Assembly (NCBI GenBank): GCA_043777595.1
Contig: JAYWHT010000050.1
Coordinates: 1-48,849, forward strand
DNA from: JAYVJH01 sp043777595
Lineage (GTDB): Bacteria > Bacteroidota > Bacteroidia > Cytophagales > Spirosomataceae
Length of the DNA: 48,849 bases
Direction of reading: 5' to 3'
Shown: in pieces, positions 6,642 to 14,420 of the stretch
Numbering within the stretch: the first letter of the stretch is position 1
Layout of the letters: each line of letters begins with the position of its first letter
Notes under the pieces: generated by a model
Seen by the model: only the letters and a program-made list of their open reading frames with translations
What the model was told of the DNA's origin: nothing
Databases searched by the model: none
Made by a program: the position numbers and the translations under genes

Positions 6642-7769
6642 TCAGTCTTGGTCTAAAAATTGTTCAAAATTATCTGGAGTTATCAACTGTGTTTTTGCAT
6701 CTGGATATGCTTTGGTAAAAGTGGTCGGAAACTTATTTTTGGCTTTACCGTCCCATTTAAACTCTGTTGCTGTCAATAAACCATCACTATCTTCTACATA
6801 ATCAATTTCTTGTTGTTCGTTTGTACGCCAAAAGTAGCTATTGCACCATTTTTCTGAATAATGATTTTGCTTTCGTTTTTCGCTAATTATAAAATTTTCC
6901 CAAAGGCCGCCTATGTCATTTCTGAGAGCTGGCTCGGCAAAGTTAGCAATGAGAGCATTTCTAATACCTGTGTCTACAAAATATATTTTCTTGCTCTTTT
7001 TTAGTTCATTCCTTAAATTTCTCGAAAAAGAACTTAACCTAAAAATAACAAACGATTTTTCTAATAACTGAATATACTTTTCCACAGTTTGGCTATCCAA
7101 CCCAATCATATTACCAATCTCATTGTAAGATACTTCGCTGCCAATCTGCAAAGCCAATGCTTGCATAAGTTTTATAAGTTTTTCTGGTTTTTTTATACCC
7201 TCCCACATCAACAAATCCTTATATAAATAACTGTCGGACAGTTGGCGTAGTATTTTACGTTCGTTTCCTACATTACTCACCACTTCAGGATAATACCCAT
7301 ATAGTAACCGATGCGTCAAAAGTCTTTTCTCTTGTAATAATCCATGATAATCCACCATTTCGCCAAACGACAAAGGGTATAAATATAACTCCCATTTACG
7401 GCCCGTGAGTGGTTCGTTGATTTTGTTTGCCAACTCTAATGCGCTACTTCCTGTGGCTATAAGTTGCAAATGTTTCAGATTGTCAGTAATCAATTTCAAC
7501 TTTACACCAATGTCTGCGATACGCTGGGCTTCGTCAATCACAACAGTTTTATATTGACCCAAATACGCAGCCAATTTGGTAGAAGTTGGGGCTTCAAACA
7601 ACGCCTGTATATCTGGTTCATCAGCGTTGAGCCAGATTGTATCTGGGCTATTGCTCAATAATTCTTGCAACAAGGTGGTTTTTCCTACCTGCCTTGCACC
7701 CAATAGCACAATAGCTTTACCTTTGTGCATCAACGCCGAAACGGTCTCAGTTTGATACCTTTTTATCAT
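6642..7769 (-). CDS. AAA_14/DUF4143 ATP-binding protein
   Basis: This 375-residue protein is read from the ATG at 7769; a TTG 51 bp upstream is less likely. The N-terminal P-loop ATPase domain has Walker A GARQVGKTTLL (residues 24-34) and Walker B TVVIDEAQR (75-83), plus the sensor ATGSSAL. A winged-helix region (about 200-245) and a DUF4143 domain follow. The latter has a nuclease-like D...ExK pattern (EIDYVE at 321, TEFKW at 335). Such proteins are widespread, often mobile, and mostly uncharacterised. It separates the VTC gene from DUF4956 and looks like a later insertion into an otherwise functional cluster. Confidence 0.9.
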   Translation of the reverse strand: MIKRYQTETVSALMHKGKAIVLLGARQVGKTTLLQELLSNSPDTIWLNADEPDIQALFEAPTSTKLAAYLGQYKTVVIDEAQRIADIGVKLKLITDNLKHLQLIATGSSALELANKINEPLTGRKWELYLYPLSFGEMVDYHGLLQEKRLLTHRLLYGYYPEVVSNVGNERKILRQLSDSYLYKDLLMWEGIKKPEKLIKLMQALALQIGSEVSYNEIGNMIGLDSQTVEKYIQLLEKSFVIFRLSSFSRNLRNELKKSKKIYFVDTGIRNALIANFAEPALRNDIGGLWENFIISEKRKQNHYSEKWCNSYFWRTNEQQEIDYVEDSDGLLTATEFKWDGKAKNKFPTTFTKAYPDAKTQLITPDNFEQFLDQD

Positions 7770-7842
7770 AAAACGCTGTTTTTTTTGATTACAATCGGAA
7801 AAATAAGTATTTTTTTTCAATTATAATCAAAAAAAATAAATA

Positions 7843-8622
7843 TCAAACCATATCAGTAGCCTGGCCAACTGTCAAAACCCGCTCCACCCGCCGCAAATGT
7901 CGTTTAAAGTTATTTTGTTTGACATCTGGAAACAAACTCACGATACCAAAGCAATATTTACTGATAGAACCTTCTCGTATCTGGTATTTTTTTAGGACAT
8001 CGATAAGCACAGAGCTACTCATTTTTTGTTGCTTTACTTCGGCTATTACCAAGTTTTCATAGTTTTTTTGTTGGGTGTTGTTCCTAAACGTCAAATTCAA
8101 ATCTATCGTTACACGCTCGGGTGTGTGGCGGCTTACGAGCGTAATGCGGTCGTAGTCCACCCACATTATGGCTTGCAAAAGCGCAGGGTCAAGTTCTGAT
8201 TTTTGGCTCAAAAACAAGGCATTTTCTGTATTGAGGTACTTGTCGGGTTGTTCGGCTCTGGCTATTCGTTTTTTGATTGTTCGGCCTTTGTTATTCTTAA
8301 ATTTTACTTCAAAAAAAGACAAATCTGACCCAACGTAATTCCTAAACCGCACCTTATACCGGTTCAACCGATTCGACCGATGGGCATGATACAAAGCCAA
8401 GTCAGGCGTGTCAAAATAGAGTGTTTGGTAAGGACAAAGCCGTTGGTTATTTATTTCCAAAACCCTATAATGAGGTTGTAAGTCTTCTAAAATATTGGCT
8501 AATAAATTGCTATGAAACATGTATTTTACATCGGTTCTGTCCATGAGTTTTACGCTGTCCATTTCAGCCAGCGCAATAGTGTCATAGTTGTGTAGTGTCG
8601 TACTATTTTTATTGATAACCAT
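7843..8622 (-). CDS. VTC-domain polyphosphate polymerase-like protein
   Basis: This 259-residue protein has the layout of the triphosphate-tunnel/VTC catalytic domain, which in yeast Vtc4 polymerises ATP gamma-phosphate into polyphosphate. Charged tunnel strands are visible: RTDVKYMF (K33), TLYFDTPDLALYHAH, NRYKVRFRNY (K90, R92, R94), FFEVKFKN (E105, K107), RVTIDLNLTF (D174), VIAEVKQQK (E195, K197) and the C-terminal SKYCFGIVSL (K222). No membrane segment is present, so DUF4956 is a plausible membrane partner. It overlaps the upstream secreted-repeat gene by 14 bp, so the two are coupled. The domain call is strong; polymerase activity is inferred. Confidence 0.87.
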   Translation of the reverse strand: MVINKNSTTLHNYDTIALAEMDSVKLMDRTDVKYMFHSNLLANILEDLQPHYRVLEINNQRLCPYQTLYFDTPDLALYHAHRSNRLNRYKVRFRNYVGSDLSFFEVKFKNNKGRTIKKRIARAEQPDKYLNTENALFLSQKSELDPALLQAIMWVDYDRITLVSRHTPERVTIDLNLTFRNNTQQKNYENLVIAEVKQQKMSSSVLIDVLKKYQIREGSISKYCFGIVSLFPDVKQNNFKRHLRRVERVLTVGQATDMV

Positions 8623-9115
8623 ATTTTTTGACCTGTATCAATTTGCCTTTGGTGTCGTAGGTTTTTCGCTCAATTTTAAGACCCCGTTTATTGACATAAA
8701 ACGATTTACTTGATAATTGATTGCTGCTGTCATAGTGCCATTCTTCTATTTTTTCGCTGTCCACGTCATATTTATATACTTCTCTTGATACTTGTTTGCC
8801 ATTGCCATCAAATATCGTTTCTTCTATTTTGTCTTCGTCCTTGTATTTGGCTATGGTTTTCGATTTTATTTTTCCATTTTTGTCGTAATTTATCTCTTCT
8901 ATTGTTTCACCATTTTTGTCAAACTTCTTAAACGAGTCTGTAATAGTGGTTTCTTTGCCATTTTCAAAAATCGTAACAGTTTCGGTTAAGGTCTTGACAC
9001 TGTTTTTGCGAATGTCTTTTTTGGACTGGGCAAAGCCAACATTAACAAGCGATGAGCAATAAATAATGAACACCATCGACAATGTTTTACTAAAAAGAGA
9101 TTTGGTCAAATACAT
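8609..9115 (-). CDS. Secreted repeat protein (YwqK/MORN-like)
   Basis: This 168-residue protein has a signal peptide (through NVGFAQ, about residue 30) and then short beta-hairpin repeats of the type YDKNGKIKSK..., FDGNGKQVSRE, YDSSNQLSSKSF and YDTKGKLIQVKKY. These resemble the (Y/F)D.nGk... repeats of YwqK/MORN-like and RHS-like proteins. It is likely periplasmic or cell-surface. Its 3' end overlaps the VTC gene, so the two are probably co-translated. Binding target unknown. Confidence 0.7.
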   Translation of the reverse strand: MYLTKSLFSKTLSMVFIIYCSSLVNVGFAQSKKDIRKNSVKTLTETVTIFENGKETTITDSFKKFDKNGETIEEINYDKNGKIKSKTIAKYKDEDKIEETIFDGNGKQVSREVYKYDVDSEKIEEWHYDSSNQLSSKSFYVNKRGLKIERKTYDTKGKLIQVKKYGYQ

Positions 9116-9132
9116 AATTATTGTGTAGCCAT

Positions 9133-9561
9133 TTATGGTAGATAAGGCACTGCTTTAATCAATTTTAGGTTGTTCAAACCTTGGATTTCAACTATATTTT
9201 CAGACGGTACAATACCCCTTTTTATCCAATTAGCTATATTGCTCGTACTTTTTATTTCAAATTTTTTGCAATAGTCTTTTATCGTTACCCACTCCGACAA
9301 AGGGTATTTTTTATTGTCCAATTCAATTATAACATTTTTTTGAACATGATACTCGGCAATAATTTTTTCTGTTTCTTGGTGCAATACCTTTACCGAAGCT
9401 CTAATTCGTTGTATGCTTTCGTGAATGGCTGCTTTAATGACCGCTTTATCGTCCTCGTTGGCCTTTATAAAAAACTTGTTACAGGCTTTTGTAGCCAAAT
9501 TGTACTCTTCTAATGTATTGGCTTTTTGTAAGTTTTTTATAATTTTTTCTGTCACTTTCAT
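9133..9561 (-). CDS. Hypothetical protein with possible C-terminal HTH
   Basis: This 142-residue protein of unknown family is AT-rich. Residues 1-75 are predicted helical and charged (KIIKNLQKANTLEEYNLATK and onward). The C-terminal part (WVTIKDYCKKFEIKSTSNI, then NWIKRGIVPSENI) resembles a DNA-binding helix-turn-helix of the kind that reads an asymmetric operator, but the match is weak. It lies 17 bp upstream of the secreted repeat gene and downstream of the small ORF at 9594. Base composition differs from the flanking cotH gene. Confidence 0.6.
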   Translation of the reverse strand: MKVTEKIIKNLQKANTLEEYNLATKACNKFFIKANEDDKAVIKAAIHESIQRIRASVKVLHQETEKIIAEYHVQKNVIIELDNKKYPLSEWVTIKDYCKKFEIKSTSNIANWIKRGIVPSENIVEIQGLNNLKLIKAVPYLP

Positions 9562-9593
9562 GGCTTTTATTTTTAAAATGATATTTGCGATAT

Positions 9594-9740
9594 TTATATT
9601 GATTTTAAAATTTCGTTTAGCTTTGCGACATCATCTTCAAGCATTTTTTTGTCATTTAAAAGCGCATCTAATGTATCATTGTCTAATAAATCTAATGCGC
9701 TCAAATTTTGAAGCAATATATTTATTTTTGCTTGTGCCAT
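9594..9740 (-). CDS. Small hypothetical protein
   Basis: This 48-residue acidic, helical ORF is read from the ATG at 9740 (MAQAKINILLQNLSALDLLD); an upstream non-ATG start at 9785 is possible. The heptad-like leucines suggest a short coiled coil. No family is recognised. It sits 32 bp before the 142-residue gene and may form a pair with it, but a toxin/antitoxin role would be speculation. Confidence 0.45.
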   Translation of the reverse strand: MAQAKINILLQNLSALDLLDNDTLDALLNDKKMLEDDVAKLNEILKSI

Positions 9741-9852
9741 TATTTTATTTGTAATGATATTCTTAATTTTTTCTTTCACATTCAAAAAAATAACAAACTA
9801 CACAAAACTACAAAATATTACGTTACATAACAGAAACTCAGGATATTTTGTC

Positions 9853-12270
9853 CTATTGCTTCACTATTTTTATAATTTTACCATCACAATTCAGAATATA
9901 AGTACCACTCGGCCAGTTCTGGGCATTGACGTTGGTGTTTTTTTGAAAATACCGTTTCAAGATATTTCTTCCTTGTATGTCTGTTATGTTGAGTTCTACA
10001 AAATCGTTGGCTTCGTAGCGCACCTCAAACTCGCTCTGCACAGGATTTGGAAACACTACTAATTTGCCCGAAATCAAAGAAGACACGCCTGTAATCATTG
10101 GAGGATTCATCGGGTCGACTGGGTTAGTGGGCGGTGTGCTACCGTCGTCATTGCTCACTCTGAAAGTCGTGGCTTTGGCTTTAAATGCCCCTGTGCCGTT
10201 GGGTACTCTCGACCATGAAATATCTGATTTTTGTAATCCAAAGGTCAGGCTATCAGCTATTTGTAGATTTTTATTGACAAACATCAAAAACTCACCATTA
10301 GCCGATAGTTTAAAGTTGGTATGCAGGATCCCCTGTTTTTCGTCTTCGTCGGCCCATACTATTTGGTAGCCTTTGGCGGCTATGGTTGTGCCATTCGGAA
10401 AAGGCCATTTTTTAGGTTTAGCCAAATCATCAGTTATATAATAGCCACTTAGGTCTATGGCTTTGTCGGTATTGTTATAAAGCTCAATCCAATCGTCTTG
10501 TTGGCCTGCTTCGTCTTTTGCACCGTTGGTATTTGAAGCCAAAACTTCGTTTATTACAACATCTTTGGTTGGTACAACGCCCGTCAATTCGCTTTTTACT
10601 TGATAAATATACACATCATGCTCTGCGCCCACGGGTGCGTAACTCACGCTTTTGGCTGTATTGTTGGCCGTTGCTTCTACATAATAACGTACATAAGTCG
10701 AAGCCGCTTGTTTGGGAATTGCTGCCCCAAAAACGCCATCATTAGCTACACCATCATTGTTTTTTCCATCGTCAAGCATCTGAACAGTCGTAAATTTGCC
10801 ATAAACACCCGTGCCATAATACAGTGTAACCTTAGCAATGCCCGAACTTGATATAACTTTGGTACGAATCACCACGTTTTGGTCGGCAGTAGGTGTTTGC
10901 CAAGCAATATTATTGGCAAAATACCCCGTTTCTGAAATAGTCGGTGCTATGTCCTTGACTTCGGCATTGCCCAAAAGACTATTGCGGCGATTAGTTACAA
11001 AAGTTTTGAGGGCAGTAACTTCAGTCTGAAACTGGGCATAAGTGGTAGGTTTGATAGGGTCTTTTTGTACTACGCTGTCTATGAGAGCAGCATATTTGTC
11101 GATGAGTGCATGGGTTTGTTTTTCGTCAAATCGTTCATTTATCAATGTCCGTAAATGTGCCAAATACCGCTGGCGAATAGTTGGCGAAGCCATAAGGCGG
11201 TTCATGAGGGGGAGTGTAGCTTTGTCGGCACCATAAAACGGACTCCATGTAGCGGCAGTACGTGCCATGACCGTATTGCCGTCATAATCATAACTCATAA
11301 AACGGCCTGTGGTGGCTTCTTGGCATACATAATAGTCCATACCTCCTTTGTTGATGTAGCTATCGTCGTCCGAAAACAGCACTTCGCTGGCCAAATGCCA
11401 GAGCGTTCTGTCCACGTCCAACACGTCTTTGAGGTCATCTTCGAGGGTTGTAAGTGGGTTTTGGTTCAAAATCTTGGTAACTTTCGGAAAGTCTTTCCAC
11501 GGATAGGCTATGTCAGAGCTTTTGAGGGTGTAGTGCTTTTTATAAGTCGTGGTGTCGTTATCAATATAATTCATGGACGACGTACCAGCACCAAAACCGC
11601 CACCCATCATACCCATGCCGGGCATCATACTGCCCGTAGTACCACTCGTGGCTTCAGCTCGCCAGTTGGGGCCGTCGTTACTCAAAAACCAATCACTCAA
11701 AAAATCTTTGTTTTGTTGCTGCACACTCAAATACGTGCCATAGTCTTGGTCATTGACGTACAAATGAATGAAATTAGCTTTGGCTGCCATACTGTGGCGG
11801 CGTATGGTGCTATAATAAAGTACCTCTCGCATAAAAGACGCATCTTCAAAACCATTATTAAAATTGAACGTCTGGTAGCCCTCGATGCTGGCATCTGGAA
11901 ATTTATAATCGACCGAAACATTAAACGATTTTTTGTCGTTCATCACACGCTGATAAGACGATTGGCCTTTGTAACGCACGCCCACGCTGTCGTATCTTAT
12001 GCCATTTACCAACATTGTGCCACCAATGTCTTTTTTGCTTGTGTAGTTTTGGGTCAATAATGTTTTATAATTGACTTGTGGTAGCTTGATGCGTACTTGC
12101 TGGATTTTGTTTACATCATAAAAACCAGTCATCGGCTTGCCGCCCTGAAAAAGTGTACGACCGTCTGCCGAAAAATAATATTCTTTGGGGAGATTTTGGG
12201 CAATAATATTTACAGAAAATGAGCAAGTTATAATTACCCACAGTAAACAAATAGTAAAGCGATGATTCAT
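9853..12270 (-). CDS. cotH: CotH kinase family protein with lamin-tail and T9SS sorting domains
   Basis: This 805-residue secreted protein has a signal peptide to about residue 24 (FSVNIIAQ). A CotH-type kinase domain spans about 50-430, with VGVRYKGQSSY (K101), KKSFNVSVDYKF, and SYDYDGNTV carrying the probable metal-binding D328 and D330. The Met/Gly-rich loop (PGMGMMGGGFGAG, about 217-229) is common in the family. A lamin-tail/LTD fold follows (VVINEVLASN to SWSRVPNG, about 571-692). The end is a type IX sorting domain (LVVFPNPVQSEFEV to YILNCDGKIIKIVKQ). CotH proteins are atypical protein kinases known from spore coats and fungi. Here it would act outside the cell. It is the first gene of the VTC/DUF4956 block. 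Confidence 0.93.
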   Translation of the reverse strand: MNHRFTICLLWVIITCSFSVNIIAQNLPKEYYFSADGRTLFQGGKPMTGFYDVNKIQQVRIKLPQVNYKTLLTQNYTSKKDIGGTMLVNGIRYDSVGVRYKGQSSYQRVMNDKKSFNVSVDYKFPDASIEGYQTFNFNNGFEDASFMREVLYYSTIRRHSMAAKANFIHLYVNDQDYGTYLSVQQQNKDFLSDWFLSNDGPNWRAEATSGTTGSMMPGMGMMGGGFGAGTSSMNYIDNDTTTYKKHYTLKSSDIAYPWKDFPKVTKILNQNPLTTLEDDLKDVLDVDRTLWHLASEVLFSDDDSYINKGGMDYYVCQEATTGRFMSYDYDGNTVMARTAATWSPFYGADKATLPLMNRLMASPTIRQRYLAHLRTLINERFDEKQTHALIDKYAALIDSVVQKDPIKPTTYAQFQTEVTALKTFVTNRRNSLLGNAEVKDIAPTISETGYFANNIAWQTPTADQNVVIRTKVISSSGIAKVTLYYGTGVYGKFTTVQMLDDGKNNDGVANDGVFGAAIPKQAASTYVRYYVEATANNTAKSVSYAPVGAEHDVYIYQVKSELTGVVPTKDVVINEVLASNTNGAKDEAGQQDDWIELYNNTDKAIDLSGYYITDDLAKPKKWPFPNGTTIAAKGYQIVWADEDEKQGILHTNFKLSANGEFLMFVNKNLQIADSLTFGLQKSDISWSRVPNGTGAFKAKATTFRVSNDDGSTPPTNPVDPMNPPMITGVSSLISGKLVVFPNPVQSEFEVRYEANDFVELNITDIQGRNILKRYFQKNTNVNAQNWPSGTYILNCDGKIIKIVKQ

Positions 12271-12421
12271 TTAGGTTAGTTTTATTGGTGTCAGAAAACA
12301 GTTTGGTAACTCAATACTATATCAATGTACGCTTTATTGTTACTAAATGTTGCATTGATATAATAAAACTTGTTAGATTTTCCGTTCGGCGTGCCATCGA
12401 CAAACTTAGGCAATTTGTTTG

Positions 12422-12429
12422 TAACTTTG
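12422..12429 (+). promoter_or_regulatory. Probable -7 promoter element of mtaB
   Basis: TAACTTTG matches the Bacteroidota -7 consensus TAnnTTTG and ends only four bases before the mtaB ATG at 12434. If used, the transcript would be leaderless or nearly so. The -33 element is not clear. Confidence 0.5.
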
Positions 12430-12433
12430 CGGC

Positions 12434-13747
12434 ATGAAAAAAGTAGCATTTTATACTCTTGGCTGTAAGCTCAATTATTCCGAAACCTCAACCATTGCTC
12501 GGCAGTTTGAAAGCCGTGGTTTTGAGAAAGTAGAATTTAACCAAAATCCCGATATTTTTATTGTCAATACCTGCTCCGTAACAGAAAACGCCGACAAAAA
12601 ATGTCGTAAAATAGTACGGGAAGCCCAAGCCATCAATCCCGATGGATATGTGGCTATTATTGGTTGTTATGCCCAGCTCAAACCCCAAGAAATTGCCGAG
12701 ATTCCAGGTGTAGATGCCGTACTGGGTGCTGCCGAAAAGTTTAGATTGATAGACTTATTAGATACTTTTACGAAAGAACCCACAAAAAAAAGCAAGGTTT
12801 ACAGTTCAAATATCAGCGAAGCCATCGACTATCATACCTCCTACTCGCTCAACGACCGCACCCGTACTTTTCTGAAAGTGCAAGACGGCTGCGACTATCC
12901 GTGTGCTTACTGTACCATTCCGCTTGCCCGAGGCAAAAACCGCTCTGACAGCATCGAAAACGTAGTACGGGCCGCTCACGAGATAGCATCAAAGGGCGTA
13001 AAAGAAATCGTATTGACGGGAGTAAACATTGGCGACTTTGGTATTCAGAACGGCGAGCGCAGTAGTAGTTTTTATGAATTAGTACAGGCATTAGACCAAG
13101 TGGCGGGCATTGAGCGATTCAGGATTTCGTCTATTGAACCCAATTTATTGACCGACGAAATCATCGCTTTTGTAGCGCAATCGCAGCGATTTGTGCCGCA
13201 TTTTCATGTGCCGTTGCAGTCGGGGTCAAACAAAATACTGGCACTAATGAAACGCCGCTACCGCCGAGAATTATACGTTGAGCGTGTTCAAAAAATCAAG
13301 GAACTCATGCCGCACGCTTGTATAGGTGTAGATGTAATCGTGGGCCACGCAGGCGAAACCAAGGACGATTTTTTGGAAACATACCAGTTTTTGAACGACC
13401 TCGACGTATCTTATCTACACGTTTTTACATATTCTGAACGAGCCAATACTGCGGCATTGGCCATCAAACCCAGCGTACCACCCAGCCAACGAACCGAGCG
13501 GTCGAAGATGTTACATATACTGTCTGACAAAAAACGGCGTGCTTTTTATGAATCTCAACTTGGTAGCACTCAAACCGTATTGTTTGAGGACGATGTAACC
13601 AACGGCCAAATGCAGGGATTTACCCAAAACTACGTGCGTGTAACGGCCAAATACGACCCGCTGCTTATCAACGAACTCAAAACAATAGAGCTAACCCAAA
13701 TCAATAACGAGGGAGTGGTTGAGGTACAAGAGTTGGAATTGGTTTGA
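12434..13747 (+). CDS. mtaB: tRNA t6A37 methylthiotransferase MtaB
   Basis: This 437-residue radical-SAM enzyme converts t6A37 to ms2t6A37 in tRNAs reading ANN codons. The UPF0004 N-terminal domain binds one Fe-S cluster (C11 in TLGCKLN, C47 in VNTCSVT, C78 in IIGCYAQ). The radical-SAM CxxxCxxC motif is DGCDYPCAYC (C153, C157, C160), followed by IPLARG. The C-terminal TRAM-like region is shortened. TLGCKLNYSE and CDYPCAYCTIP distinguish MtaB from MiaB and RimO. Start ATG at 12434. It is divergent from cotH with a 163-bp gap and has no operon partner downstream. Confidence 0.96.
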   Translation: MKKVAFYTLGCKLNYSETSTIARQFESRGFEKVEFNQNPDIFIVNTCSVTENADKKCRKIVREAQAINPDGYVAIIGCYAQLKPQEIAEIPGVDAVLGAAEKFRLIDLLDTFTKEPTKKSKVYSSNISEAIDYHTSYSLNDRTRTFLKVQDGCDYPCAYCTIPLARGKNRSDSIENVVRAAHEIASKGVKEIVLTGVNIGDFGIQNGERSSSFYELVQALDQVAGIERFRISSIEPNLLTDEIIAFVAQSQRFVPHFHVPLQSGSNKILALMKRRYRRELYVERVQKIKELMPHACIGVDVIVGHAGETKDDFLETYQFLNDLDVSYLHVFTYSERANTAALAIKPSVPPSQRTERSKMLHILSDKKRRAFYESQLGSTQTVLFEDDVTNGQMQGFTQNYVRVTAKYDPLLINELKTIELTQINNEGVVEVQELELV

Positions 13748-13766
13748 TCGGCAATATCTACTTTTC

Positions 13767-13958
13767 TTATTTTTTAACAATCCTGAGCAAGTCTTTTTTA
13801 CTAATACTCGACTGTTCCGATTTATCATAAATCGTCACCAAATAGATAGTTCCATCTAAGGCCAATGGGTCTGTATAGTAGGTAACAACACGAAAACCGC
13901 CACTTTTGCCCCCACCTTTACTTGCTGTTCCGAGCCGCACTTTATACAGTCCCCCAAA
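13767..13958 (-). pseudogene. RelE-family toxin remnant, N-terminus missing
   Basis: In the minus-strand frame directly after the antitoxin stop, 63 codons encode the C-terminal half of a RelE-type toxin: LYKVRLGTASKGGGKSGGFR, then VVTYY, IYLVTIYDKSEQSSISKKDL, ending LLRIVKK. Family members normally have about 50 further N-terminal residues before LYK. Here the frame is closed by the antitoxin TAA (13959-13961), with no start codon in between. An internal deletion seems to have removed the toxin's 5' half. No active toxin is expected. Confidence 0.8.
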
Positions 13959-14177
13959 TTAACGCCAAGAGGTGCTTCTTCTTTCAGTTTCGTCTAATAG
14001 TTCGTCAAGTGTTTTGGCTTTTTTCTTACCCGTTTCTATCAATTTGATTTCTTCTAAGCCCTTTTGTATGCTTATCAGTATTGGGTTTACTGGTTTTTCG
14101 ATTAGTTTCTTAAACTTATTTTGCTCGCCTTTACTTAGTTGTTCATACTGCACGTACAATGCTGCTGCTTGTGTCAT
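13959..14177 (-). CDS. Orphan antitoxin-like protein of the broken RelE locus
   Basis: This 72-residue helical, charged protein (MTQAAALYVQYEQLSKGEQN at the start, KTLDELLDETERRSTSWR at the end) immediately precedes the toxin remnant, as antitoxin genes do. It may be intact and expressed without its toxin, or its last residues may be altered by the deletion junction. The start is the first ATG at 14177. The antitoxin role is inferred from position. Confidence 0.6.
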   Translation of the reverse strand: MTQAAALYVQYEQLSKGEQNKFKKLIEKPVNPILISIQKGLEEIKLIETGKKKAKTLDELLDETERRSTSWR

Positions 14178-14341
14178 AGTAATTATATGTTTGGCTTATC
14201 TTGTTTTCAGCAAATATAATTACAATTTCGATTCTGATTTTATTGACACCGAGATTTTCAAAAAATATTTCATAATTTCTAGACCCAAAATTTGCAACAA
14301 TAATAATAGTATGCTTGCATAACATTATTATTGTTTTTACA

Positions 14342-14378
14342 TTTGTCAAACAAATAGTATGCGTGCAGAGTACTTTTG
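14342..14378 (+). promoter_or_regulatory. Candidate promoter of acyl-CoA dehydrogenase
   Basis: TTTG at 14342-14345 and TACTTTTG at 14371-14378 resemble the Bacteroidota -33 and -7 elements. The spacing (25 bp) is slightly longer than usual. This would give a leader of about 40 nt to the ATG at 14421. Confidence 0.45.
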
Positions 14379-14420
14379 TGTCTATCGTTTAATATTCACC
14401 ATTTATCATTTCATAAAAAG

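Noticed and set aside
11155..12060. 301-codon ORF opposite the cotH gene
   Set aside because: It lies antisense to a well-supported CotH domain and has no recognisable motif.
14143..14349. 68-codon minus-strand ORF upstream of the acyl-CoA dehydrogenase
   Set aside because: It overlaps the likely promoter and antitoxin start, with no coding character beyond AT-rich composition.
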